DNA from: an uncultured Erysipelotrichaceae bacterium
GTDB taxonomy: Bacteria; Bacillota_I; Bacilli_A; Erysipelotrichales; Erysipelotrichaceae
Length of the DNA stretch: 8,112 bases
Direction of reading: 5' to 3'
NCBI GenBank assembly: GCA_934692455.1
Contig: CAKUTY010000059.1
Location: forward strand, 1 to 8,112
A model generated the notes under the pieces. That model was not told the DNA's origin, ran no database searches, and saw nothing but the letters and a program-made list of their open reading frames with translations. The position numbers were made by a program, and so were the translations under genes. Positions 1 to 5,878 of the stretch are shown one piece after another (positions within the stretch are counted from its first letter, which is position 1; every line of letters starts with the position of its first letter).

Positions 1-1072
1 CATATGAAGCGTTGCCAAGTAAGGCATATATAGGATATGTTTTGTTGTAATTCGCAATACCAAATATTTCTTTTGTCAATAAGGTTAAGCCAACAGCTGT
101 TTCCGCAAAGACCGCTCCAAACAACAATGTTCCATTAAGATTTAATATGTAATTATTAATGATTAGTAATAAAGCATTGCCAACAAGTGTAACTATCAAC
201 ATGGAGATATTCGAAAAAATAGCTCCTTTTTTATCGGCAATTTCACCAGTGATAAATTTAAATGTTACATTGCCAATCATTGATAAAGAAACAAATAATG
301 AAACAATATTCAAAGAGTAATTTCTAGATAAAGCAATTGCGCTTAAATGTTGCATATTGCCTGCCGCAAAGTGAATAAGGGTTGCAAATAGTCCAACATA
401 AACAAACAACAAGGGATCAATTTTATTAGATATGGTTTTAGTTTCTTCCTTAATAATTTTACCACCATATGGCTGTAAATCTATATCCTTAGGATTTAAA
501 GGATACTTCATTATGATGAAAGGAATAAATGATAATAATATTGATATGCCCATCACTTTATAGCCTATACGCCAACCATATGTTTCGATTACATTTAAAA
601 ATAAAGGAGAAAAAATAGCTCCCGAAATGCCTGAGAATCCAAAGATAATTGAGGTTATTAAGCCATGGTTCTTATTAAACCAATTGTTGATTATTATTGA
701 TATAACAACAAAAGCGAAGAAAGCATTGCCACAACCTCTTAATAAGCCCAAAATATAAAACATTATTATATTGGATTGAAAACTCATTAGATAAGCACTT
801 GTTGAACTTAATAATCCAGCACCTATAATTAATTTACGATAATTATTTGAGTTTAACCATTTAGGCACGAACAAAGCAACAATCGCAAGGGCAAATGTTG
901 CGATAGTATTATGAATAATATAGGTACCTCTTAAAATATTTAAGTCTGAGGCAACATAATTATAAAAAACACCAACTGAATTTGATGTGATGCCCACTCC
1001 AGCTGAAGATAAAAAGCATAGAGTGATTATTATTTTTAAATATATACGATTCTTTTTCTTTAAAATATCCAT
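1..1072 (-). CDS. MFS permease, 3'-truncated by the window edge
   Basis: This frame is open from an ATG at 1072 to the left edge and gives 357 residues with no stop. It is a very hydrophobic polytopic protein with about ten visible membrane segments. A full MFS carrier has 12 and about 400-430 residues, so roughly 50-70 C-terminal residues are missing. Family signs are the GEIADKKG stretch near residue 280, which is the MFS loop motif in its second-half (TM8-9) copy, and a central cytoplasmic loop with NPKDIDLQPYGG near residue 195-205. Such a loop is common in organic-acid/oxalate-type (OFA-like) MFS proteins of Bacillota. It probably transports a small carboxylate or sugar acid across the cytoplasmic membrane, but the substrate is unknown. 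The start follows the upstream terminator by 11 bases and has no recognisable Shine-Dalgarno. No in-frame alternative start exists upstream before a stop at 1106-1108. Family call is confident; substrate is not. Confidence 0.85.
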   Translation of the reverse strand, partial: MDILKKKNRIYLKIIITLCFLSSAGVGITSNSVGVFYNYVASDLNILRGTYIIHNTIATFALAIVALFVPKWLNSNNYRKLIIGAGLLSSTSAYLMSFQSNIIMFYILGLLRGCGNAFFAFVVISIIINNWFNKNHGLITSIIFGFSGISGAIFSPLFLNVIETYGWRIGYKVMGISILLSFIPFIIMKYPLNPKDIDLQPYGGKIIKEETKTISNKIDPLLFVYVGLFATLIHFAAGNMQHLSAIALSRNYSLNIVSLFVSLSMIGNVTFKFITGEIADKKGAIFSNISMLIVTLVGNALLLIINNYILNLNGTLLFGAVFAETAVGLTLLTKEIFGIANYNKTYPIYALLGNASY

Positions 1073-1103
1073 AATAAATAAAAGAGGGACATTACTGCCC
1101 CTC
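1073..1103 (-). terminator. Intrinsic terminator of the PTS-aldolase operon
   Basis: Reading the minus strand, GAGGGGC, a 6-base loop and GTCCCTC form a 7-bp stem with one G-U pair (1084-1103). It is followed at once by the T-rich tract TTTTATTTATT (1083-1073). It sits 18 bases after the aldolase stop codon. It lies immediately before the ATG of the MFS gene, so the permease is either poorly transcribed by read-through or driven from a promoter inside the aldolase gene. Confidence 0.75.
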
Positions 1104-1121
1104 CATTAATTGAGTTAGAAA

Positions 1122-2006
1122 TTATTCTTTACTACCATTATCAGCTACTTCAAATGTATAACGATTGTTAGAACCAATTACACGAATATAATCCTTAACA
1201 AATTGTTTTACAGCAGCTTCAGCTACAGCGCAGATTTCCATATAATTTAGACCTGGATTCTCTTCCCAAGCAGCCTTCATAGCTACTTCAGCAGCATGGA
1301 AAGCATCTGTACAAACGTTGATCTTATTTATGCCATTAGCAACTGCCTTACGAATGTTTTCCTCACCTGATCCAGAACCACCATGAAGAACTAGTGGCAT
1401 CTTTAATGCTTCCTTAAGTTCTTTTAGACGGCCAAAGTCTAATACTGGAACATATCCAGCAGGATATTTACCATGTGCTGTACCAATAGCAACTGCTAAA
1501 GCATCAACACCTGTATCCTTAACAAATTGAACTGCTTGTTCAACGTTTGTATACATATCAGCAGTCTTACCATCACCATCAGCAGCTTGGCCAACATGAC
1601 CTAATTCTGCTTCAACAGAGATGCCCTTGCCATGAGCAAGATCAACTACTTGTCTTGTACGTCTTACGTTTTCTTCATAAGGTAATGAAGAAGCATCAAT
1701 CATTACATTTGAGAAGCCTCTTTGAATTGCATCAACTTCAGCTTCAAAGCTTGGTCCATGATCTAGGTTTAAGCAAACAGGAACAGTAGCCTTTTCTGCC
1801 ATAGCCTTAATCATAGGAACCATTTGATCTGGATGTGCTAACTTTTTCATTTGGCCACAACCGAATTGAACAATAATTGGAGAATGTTCTTCTTCAGCAG
1901 CTTCAATTACAGCTCTAGCCATTTCCATGTTGACACTGTTAACTGCCATTACAGCATAACCATCTCTATTAGCAGCATCAAGAATATACTTCATATTTAC
2001 ATACAT
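1122..2006 (-). CDS. Class II ketose-bisphosphate aldolase (FbaA/GatY/IolJ-like)
   Basis: This 294-residue cytosolic, zinc-dependent TIM-barrel aldolase is full length for the family. Visible signatures are LDHG with catalytic Asp82 and zinc ligand His83, EAELGHVG at 132-139 with the second metal-site Glu, GTAHGKY with His178, LHGGSG with His208, and the phosphate-binding INVCTD at about 229-234. Enzymes of this fold cleave fructose-1,6-, tagatose-1,6- or related ketose phosphates to dihydroxyacetone phosphate plus an aldehyde. IolJ uses 2-deoxy-5-keto-6-phosphogluconate. The first ATG (2006) was kept because GAAGGAAGG lies 11 bases upstream and the residues MYVNMKYILDAA match typical family N-termini; a second in-frame ATG is at 1994. 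It is the last gene of the PTS operon, 40 bases after EIIC. It therefore most likely cleaves the phosphorylated product of that PTS route rather than serving glycolysis. Exact substrate unresolved. Confidence 0.9.
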   Translation of the reverse strand: MYVNMKYILDAANRDGYAVMAVNSVNMEMARAVIEAAEEEHSPIIVQFGCGQMKKLAHPDQMVPMIKAMAEKATVPVCLNLDHGPSFEAEVDAIQRGFSNVMIDASSLPYEENVRRTRQVVDLAHGKGISVEAELGHVGQAADGDGKTADMYTNVEQAVQFVKDTGVDALAVAIGTAHGKYPAGYVPVLDFGRLKELKEALKMPLVLHGGSGSGEENIRKAVANGINKINVCTDAFHAAEVAMKAAWEENPGLNYMEICAVAEAAVKQFVKDYIRVIGSNNRYTFEVADNGSKE

Positions 2007-2046
2007 AGCTAATTAAACCTTCCTTCTATTTAGTTTATTTTTAGAA

Positions 2047-3153
2047 TTATAAATCGATATCTAATTCAGTGATTTCTTCTTCAGTCTCTTCTTCTTCAGG
2101 CATCTTCTTAACTACTGCGTATAGAACACCAGTAATTACAGAACCGATTACAAGAGCAACAATCCACATACCAATGTTGTTTGATAATGGAGCAACTAGG
2201 ATACCACCATGAGCAGCAGGAGTGTTAATACCCCAAGCCATAGCTAAACCAGAAGCAATTGCAGAACCAATCATTGAACATGGGATGAATCTTAGTGGAT
2301 CATCAGCAGCGAAAGGTAATACACCTTCAGTAATGAAACATAGACCCATAGGGATAGCAGTATAAGCAGTATTCTTTTGAGCAGCAGTGAACTTCTTAGG
2401 AGCAAAGATAGCAGCAAGACCAACACCAACAGCAGGTGTCATACCACCGATAATCTTAGCAGTTTCAGCACAACCACCGATACCATCTGGAATATCAGCA
2501 TATAAAGCATTTGCAGCCATAGAAGCAGTCTTGTTGATAGGACCACCCATATCGAAGCCCATACAAGCACCGATAACAGCACCACAAACGAATAGAGAAC
2601 CTTCACCTAGACCAACAATCCAGTTTTGGATAGCTAACATTACAGTTGAAATTGGTTTCATTAGGATACCAAAGAATAAGAATGTAGCAATTGCAGTAGC
2701 AAGAACTGGAATGATCAATACTGGCATTAATCCAGCAAGAGCTTTAGGCATCTTCCAAGACTTCATCCATTGTACTAAGTAACCAACAACAAAGCCCATC
2801 AACATAGCACCAACGAAACCTGTCTTAGTAGGTCCGCCAGCAAAATAACCAATTGCGAAACCAGGAACAATTCCGGGTCTATCAGCAATAGAGAATGCGA
2901 TACCAGCACATAAGAATGCATAAGCCCAGTTGAAGCCCATACCATTCATTTCACCAAGCATATGCATATAGTCGCTTAACTTAGTGATTGAGTAACCAGA
3001 ATAATTTAATCCAGCGATAATTGGATCAGATAGTGGAACACCTGACCAAGAGAATGCCTTTTGAATAGCACCCATGATACCAGCCATAACAACCATTGGA
3101 ATCAAGAATGAAATACCAGTCATTATGTGCTTCTTAACATCAGTTAATTTCAT
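2047..3153 (-). CDS. PTS fructose-family membrane subunit EIIC
   Basis: This 368-residue integral membrane protein has about nine or ten hydrophobic segments and translocates the sugar while EIIB phosphorylates it. Fructose-family EIIC landmarks are present: DMGGPINKTA at 201-210, the substrate-loop ITEGVLPFAADDPLRFIP at 274-291 (canonical ITEGAIPFAAKDPLR), and PAAHGG at 312-317. Length is normal for a free EIIC without fused EIIB or EIIA domains. The start has an AAGGGGAG Shine-Dalgarno and follows EIIB by 24 bases. An unusual very acidic cytoplasmic tail runs from about residue 351, ending EEEITELDIDL, and closely resembles the end of EIIA in the same operon. The family covers fructose, mannose-derived and other hexose or glycerate substrates, so the sugar cannot be read from the sequence. 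It is not necessarily fructose, given the catabolic genes around it. Confidence 0.93.
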   Translation of the reverse strand: MKLTDVKKHIMTGISFLIPMVVMAGIMGAIQKAFSWSGVPLSDPIIAGLNYSGYSITKLSDYMHMLGEMNGMGFNWAYAFLCAGIAFSIADRPGIVPGFAIGYFAGGPTKTGFVGAMLMGFVVGYLVQWMKSWKMPKALAGLMPVLIIPVLATAIATFLFFGILMKPISTVMLAIQNWIVGLGEGSLFVCGAVIGACMGFDMGGPINKTASMAANALYADIPDGIGGCAETAKIIGGMTPAVGVGLAAIFAPKKFTAAQKNTAYTAIPMGLCFITEGVLPFAADDPLRFIPCSMIGSAIASGLAMAWGINTPAAHGGILVAPLSNNIGMWIVALVIGSVITGVLYAVVKKMPEEEETEEEITELDIDL

Positions 3154-3177
3154 AATAAATTTTCTCCCCTTATTTTT

Positions 3178-3489
3178 TTATTTACCTAATTTTTTCTCAA
3201 TAGTAGCGATAAGTGATTTAGGACTCTTCATAGCAGTTGAAATAGGAATATCAACAATACGCTTACCATTGAATCTGTCTTTGTCTCTAATTGCAATGTC
3301 ATGGGCAAAGATAACTACATCAGCAGCTGCGATATCTTCTGGAGTTAATTGATTTTGAACACCAATTGTACCTTGAGTTTCAATCTTAACTTCATGACCA
3401 GCTTCCTTTGCAGCATTTTCAATCTTTTCCGCAACAATGTAAGTGTGAGCAATTCCAGCAGTACATGCTGTAACACCAACAATCTTCAT
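3178..3489 (-). CDS. PTS fructose-family EIIB (phosphocysteine) subunit
   Basis: This small soluble protein of 103 residues is the normal size for a free-standing fructose-type EIIB. The active-site loop is ACTAGIAHT with the phosphorylated Cys9; the usual form is CPTGIAHT, so the Pro and Thr after the Cys are replaced by Thr and Ala, while Cys, Gly-Ile-Ala-His-Thr are kept. It accepts phosphate from His67 of EIIA and passes it to the sugar bound in EIIC. A strong AAAGGAG ribosome binding site lies 8 bases before the ATG. It sits between EIIA (51-base gap) and EIIC (24-base gap) in one transcription unit. Identification is secure; sugar specificity is not. Confidence 0.93.
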   Translation of the reverse strand: MKIVGVTACTAGIAHTYIVAEKIENAAKEAGHEVKIETQGTIGVQNQLTPEDIAAADVVIFAHDIAIRDKDRFNGKRIVDIPISTAMKSPKSLIATIEKKLGK

Positions 3490-3540
3490 AAATAGATCTC
3501 CTTTCTTGTTTAATAGCTATATATAAACTCTAATAACTAA

Positions 3541-4074
3541 TTAGAAGTCTATATCTAAATCAACGATTTCTTCATCACTCTTAACGTTTGAAGAATCTAG
3601 TTCGCTGTCATCGCAAAGAATCAAATTAACAACTTCTTCTTTTGTCTTAGCCTCAGCTAGCTTTGCGACTCTTGCTTCATTTCCAAGCTTTCCAGCCAAT
3701 TCACTCAACAACAACATATGATTTGTAGCGAATTCTGTATCAGCAGATACACAGAATAAGAAAATTAATCTTGTATCTTGGAAACCTGAATCAGTCATTG
3801 CAGTTTCCCATTTGATATCGTTTTTAGTCTTACCAATACAAATACCAATCTTCTTAACTGCTTCTGATTTTCCATGAGGGATAGAAATTGAAGAACCCAT
3901 ACCAGTAGGACCTTCAGCCTCACGAACATATATATCTTTTACAAATTGTTCAACATCATTGATATAACCATTATTAAGTAATAATGTAGCCATGTTGTGA
4001 AGCACTTCATCTTTTGTAGTACCCTCAACTTCTAGATCAATAATGTCTTCATTTAATATCTCTCTTAAGTTCAT
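3541..4074 (-). CDS. PTS fructose-family EIIA subunit with acidic C-terminal tail
   Basis: This is a 177-residue cytosolic phosphocarrier of the EIIA type 2 (mannitol/fructose) family. The phospho-accepting histidine is His67 in SSISIPHGKS, the classical PHG motif, and a second conserved region lies around LIFLFCVSA at about 105-113. The family core is about 145-150 residues; here a tail of roughly 20 residues follows, ending DEEIVDLDIDF, much like the EIIC tail. EIIA takes phosphate from HPr and hands it to Cys9 of EIIB. The ATG at 4074 has a GAGGT Shine-Dalgarno about 7 bases upstream. It is the first gene of the minus-strand operon, about 45 bases downstream of the predicted transcription start. 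Confidence 0.92.
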   Translation of the reverse strand: MNLREILNEDIIDLEVEGTTKDEVLHNMATLLLNNGYINDVEQFVKDIYVREAEGPTGMGSSISIPHGKSEAVKKIGICIGKTKNDIKWETAMTDSGFQDTRLIFLFCVSADTEFATNHMLLLSELAGKLGNEARVAKLAEAKTKEEVVNLILCDDSELDSSNVKSDEEIVDLDIDF

Positions 4075-4099
4075 TTTTCAACCTCTTTTTCATGTCTGG

Positions 4100-4113
4100 T
4101 GTAATCCCTTACA
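4100..4113. promoter_or_regulatory. cre-like palindrome TGTAA-N4-TTACA in the PTS leader
   Basis: This is a perfect 5-bp inverted repeat, TGTAATCCCTTACA. Against the CcpA cre consensus TGWAARCGYTWNCW, 12 of 14 positions agree on either strand, but the central CG dinucleotide, normally important, is missing. It lies about +6 to +19 of the predicted PTS-operon transcript, where a bound repressor would act as a roadblock. It could be a weak cre site, the site of another LacI-type regulator, or chance. Confidence 0.4.
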
Positions 4114-4125
4114 TCAACTAAGCAT

Positions 4126-4155
4126 ATTGTAATACAAAAAAATGTATATTGTCAA
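4126..4155 (-). promoter_or_regulatory. Sigma-A promoter of the PTS-aldolase operon
   Basis: On the minus strand a perfect -35 TTGACA (4155-4150) is followed after 18 bases by TACAAT (4131-4126), one mismatch from the -10 consensus. Transcription would start near 4119-4118, giving a leader of about 45 bases before EIIA. The 18-base spacer consists almost entirely of operator copy 1, so a bound regulator would block RNA polymerase directly. Confidence 0.75.
4132..4147. promoter_or_regulatory. Operator copy 1, ATACA-N6-TGTAT
   Basis: The sequence ATACAAAAAAATGTAT is a 16-bp inverted repeat with ATACA/TGTAT half-sites and a 6-base A-tract spacer. It fills the -35/-10 spacer of the PTS promoter. 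Copies of the same design occur at 4164-4179 and 5862-5877. Binding factor unknown; a GntR-type repressor is a guess from dyad size and AT-rich half-sites. Confidence 0.65.
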
Positions 4156-4163
4156 AATATTTC

Positions 4164-4179
4164 GTACATTTTTTTGTAT
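4164..4179. promoter_or_regulatory. Operator copy 2, overlapping the isomerase -10 box
   Basis: GTACATTTTTTTGTAT is the reverse complement of copy 1 apart from one base at its outer end (15 of 16). The two copies are centred 32 bp apart, about three helical turns, so they face the same side of the DNA. Copy 2 overlaps the first bases of the -10 box TATAAT at 4177-4182 of the plus-strand isomerase gene and should repress it. Confidence 0.65.
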
Positions 4180-4182
4180 AAT
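4177..4182 (+). promoter_or_regulatory. -10 box of the isomerase gene
   Basis: A perfect TATAAT lies 24 bases before the ATG at 4206, predicting a short leader of about 16 bases. No good -35 is found at 16-19 bases; the nearest candidate, TTGTCA at 4149-4154, is 22 bases away and overlaps the opposite promoter's -35. The promoter may be weak or need an activator. Confidence 0.5.
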
Positions 4183-4205
4183 AAATTCGAAAGAAGGAAA
4201 TATTT

Positions 4206-4991
4206 ATGATGAACTATATTACTAGTAATGATGAAATCGTTGAATTAACTAACAGAAGCGATCATTATCCTGATATGATGCTATATTCATATCTTGTACG
4301 CCCAAAGAAAGGAAGTGTCAAAGAATACTATAGCGAAGACAAGGAAACATTGATTCTTCTTCAAGAAGGAAGCTTAACATTAAGCTACGAGGGAAAAGAA
4401 GAAACAATCACAAGAGGAAACGTCTTCGATGATGCTCCAGTTGGATTATTATTCCCTGCAAAAGTTAAAGTTGAAGTAAAAGTCAACGAAGACAGTGAAT
4501 ATCTATTAATCATGACTGAAAATGACAAGACATACAACACAACATTATTCACAAAGGATAATGTCATCGTTGTTGACAGAGGAGCTGGCCAATGGAACGA
4601 TTGTGCTACAAGAAACGTAAGAACCATGGTTGACTATAAGATTAATCCAAATAGTAACTTAGCATTTGGTGAAACAGTAAACTATCCAGGCAAGTGGTCT
4701 ACATTTATTCCACACTTACATGATCAACCTGAACTATACTACTATCGTTTCAATAGACCTGAAGGCTTTGGAGCTAGTTTCTATGGACATAATGTATATG
4801 AAATCAAAGATCGTAGTTATATTTGTGTAACAGAAAAACTAGCACATCCTCAAGTAACTGCACCAGGCTATGCCATGAACTACTTCTGGGTAATTAGACA
4901 TTTTGAAGACAATCCATGGACTGGGGCTGAAAACGTTAAGGAACATGAATGGCTACTAGATCCTAATTGCAAGATTTGGCCTAATAAATAA
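4206..4991 (+). CDS. IolB/KduI-family (deoxy)uronate isomerase
   Basis: This 261-residue cytosolic bicupin belongs to the KduI/IolB family. The C-terminal half carries the family signature: GKWSTFIPHLHD at about 162-173, ELYYYRF at 176-182, and LAHPQVTAPGY at 212-222. The probable metal ligands are His170, His172, Glu176 and His214. The wording (R-x-x-x-x-VD, L-A-F-GE, GKWS, PHxHD, GFG, terminal EHEWLLD) is closer to IolB, 5-deoxy-glucuronate isomerase, than to KduI, 4-deoxy-5-ketouronate isomerase. However, the loop between the His pair and the Glu is much shorter than in B. subtilis IolB. IolB makes 2-deoxy-5-keto-gluconate and KduI makes 2,5-diketo-3-deoxygluconate; which reaction applies is open. 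AAGG lies 8 bases before the first of two adjacent ATG codons. The gene is a single-gene unit divergent from the PTS operon and shares its operator region. Confidence 0.85.
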   Translation: MMNYITSNDEIVELTNRSDHYPDMMLYSYLVRPKKGSVKEYYSEDKETLILLQEGSLTLSYEGKEETITRGNVFDDAPVGLLFPAKVKVEVKVNEDSEYLLIMTENDKTYNTTLFTKDNVIVVDRGAGQWNDCATRNVRTMVDYKINPNSNLAFGETVNYPGKWSTFIPHLHDQPELYYYRFNRPEGFGASFYGHNVYEIKDRSYICVTEKLAHPQVTAPGYAMNYFWVIRHFEDNPWTGAENVKEHEWLLDPNCKIWPNK

Positions 4992-4994
4992 GAC

Positions 4995-5020
4995 AAAGGA
5001 GCGAAAGCTCCTTTATTTAA
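4995..5020. terminator. Bidirectional terminator between convergent genes
   Basis: A perfect 8-bp stem, AAAGGAGC/GCTCCTTT, closes a GAAA tetraloop (4995-5014) three bases after the isomerase stop. The T-rich run following on the plus strand is TTTATTTAATTATT. The same hairpin can serve the SDR gene arriving from the right, with a weaker T-rich run on that side. Symmetry and position between two converging genes support a shared terminator. Confidence 0.85.
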
Positions 5021-5824
5021 TTATTGTGGTTGTTTACCAATATAAGCTAAGATACCGCCATCTACATAAAGAATATGTCCATTGACAAAGTTAGAAGCAT
5101 CACTGGCAAGAAAGACTGCAGGACCCATTAAATCCTCAGGAGTACCCCATCTACCAGCAGGAGTCTTTGCGACAATAAATTGATCAAATGGATGACGACT
5201 TCCATCAGCCTGCTTTTCTCTTAATGGCGCTGTTTGAGGAGTCGCAATATAACCAGGTCCAATACCATTACATTGAATATTAGCTTCACCATATTCGGAA
5301 CAAATATTACGTGTTAACATCTTAAGACCACCCTTGGCAGCTGCATAAGCACTAACGGTTTCTCTACCTAATTCTGACATCATTGAACAAATATTAATAA
5401 TCTTACCATGACCTTTTTCAATCATACCTGGAATTACAGCCTTAGATACGATAAAAGGTGCATTCAAATCAACGTCAATAACTTGTCTAAACTCTTCGAC
5501 ACTCATATCACACATTGGAATTCTCTTAATAATACCAGCATTATTAACTAAGATATCTATAACTCCAACTTCTTCATTAATCTTTTTTACTAATTTATTA
5601 ACTTCTTCTTCCTTAGTTACATCACAAACATAACCATAAGCTTTAATGCCTTCCTTTTCATAAGCTGATAAACCATTTTGTTTCTTTTCTTCATTAATTT
5701 CATTAAAACAGATAGTTGCACCCGCCCTAGATAAAGCAGTAGCTATCGCAAAACCAATGCCATAACTAGCACCAGTCACAAGAGCAATCTTACCCTCAAG
5801 ATTAAACTTATTCATATCAAACAT
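5021..5824 (-). CDS. SDR oxidoreductase, gluconate 5-dehydrogenase/DhuD type
   Basis: This 267-residue cytosolic NAD(P)-dependent short-chain dehydrogenase has TGASYGIG cofactor motif at 17-24, NNAG at 94-97, catalytic Ser147, Tyr160 and Lys164, and a family C-terminus ending LYVDGGILAYIGKQP. Long stretches match my memory of the streptococcal enzyme annotated gluconate 5-dehydrogenase, including SMMSELGRETVSAYAAAKGG. Close relatives also serve as DhuD/KduD, interconverting 2-keto-3-deoxygluconate and its 2,5-diketo form. Next to an IolB/KduI isomerase that role is as likely as gluconate oxidation. A longer reading from 5857 adds 11 residues, but AAGGAG sits 9 bases before the ATG at 5824, which was chosen. 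The predicted -10 (5848-5853) lies inside that longer reading, leaving no leader for it. It has its own promoter and operator and ends 6 bases from the shared terminator. Confidence 0.88.
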   Translation of the reverse strand: MFDMNKFNLEGKIALVTGASYGIGFAIATALSRAGATICFNEINEEKKQNGLSAYEKEGIKAYGYVCDVTKEEEVNKLVKKINEEVGVIDILVNNAGIIKRIPMCDMSVEEFRQVIDVDLNAPFIVSKAVIPGMIEKGHGKIINICSMMSELGRETVSAYAAAKGGLKMLTRNICSEYGEANIQCNGIGPGYIATPQTAPLREKQADGSRHPFDQFIVAKTPAGRWGTPEDLMGPAVFLASDASNFVNGHILYVDGGILAYIGKQPQ

Positions 5825-5847
5825 ACCTATAATCTCCTTACGAGGGA

Positions 5848-5856
5848 ATAATACCA
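5848..5856 (-). promoter_or_regulatory. Extended -10 promoter of the SDR gene
   Basis: The minus strand reads TGG-TATTAT (5856-5848), a TGn extended -10, predicting a start near 5842 and a leader of about 17 bases to the ATG at 5824. The -35 region holds no good hexamer and is occupied by operator copy 3. Extended -10 promoters tolerate a poor -35. Confidence 0.55.
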
Positions 5857-5861
5857 CAAAT

Positions 5862-5877
5862 ATACAATTATTTGTAT
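5862..5877. promoter_or_regulatory. Operator copy 3, ATACA-N6-TGTAT, before the SDR gene
   Basis: ATACAATTATTTGTAT has exactly the ATACA/TGTAT half-sites and 6-base spacer of copies 1 and 2; the dyad extends one further base each side (T...A). It covers about -20 to -35 of the SDR promoter. The spacer differs from the A-tracts of the other copies, which suggests that the half-sites are the conserved part. Confidence 0.65.
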
Positions 5878-5878
5878 A

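Noticed and set aside
2387..2782. Plus-strand open frame of 131 codons inside the EIIC gene (also frames at 1547-1789, 3074-3352, 6097-6357, 6907-7110 and minus 4385-4627)
   Set aside because: They lie wholly or mostly antisense to well-supported genes, show no family motifs and have low-complexity or membrane-like shadow translations.
3490..3540. Possible hairpin or regulatory element in the EIIA-EIIB gap
   Set aside because: Only short AT-rich self-complementarity around ATAGCTAT was found; no stable stem or T-run was seen, and a normal ribosome binding site follows.
4049..4093. A 14-codon upstream ORF (MKKRLKNELKRDIK) overlapping the EIIA start on the minus strand
   Set aside because: It has no Shine-Dalgarno, and its lysine-rich composition is explained by the A-rich ribosome binding region of EIIA. 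Probably chance.
5825..5857. Eleven-residue N-terminal extension of the SDR from an ATG at 5857
   Set aside because: The ATG lies upstream of the predicted -10 and transcription start, and the strong AAGGAG is placed for the ATG at 5824. The extra residues match no SDR feature.
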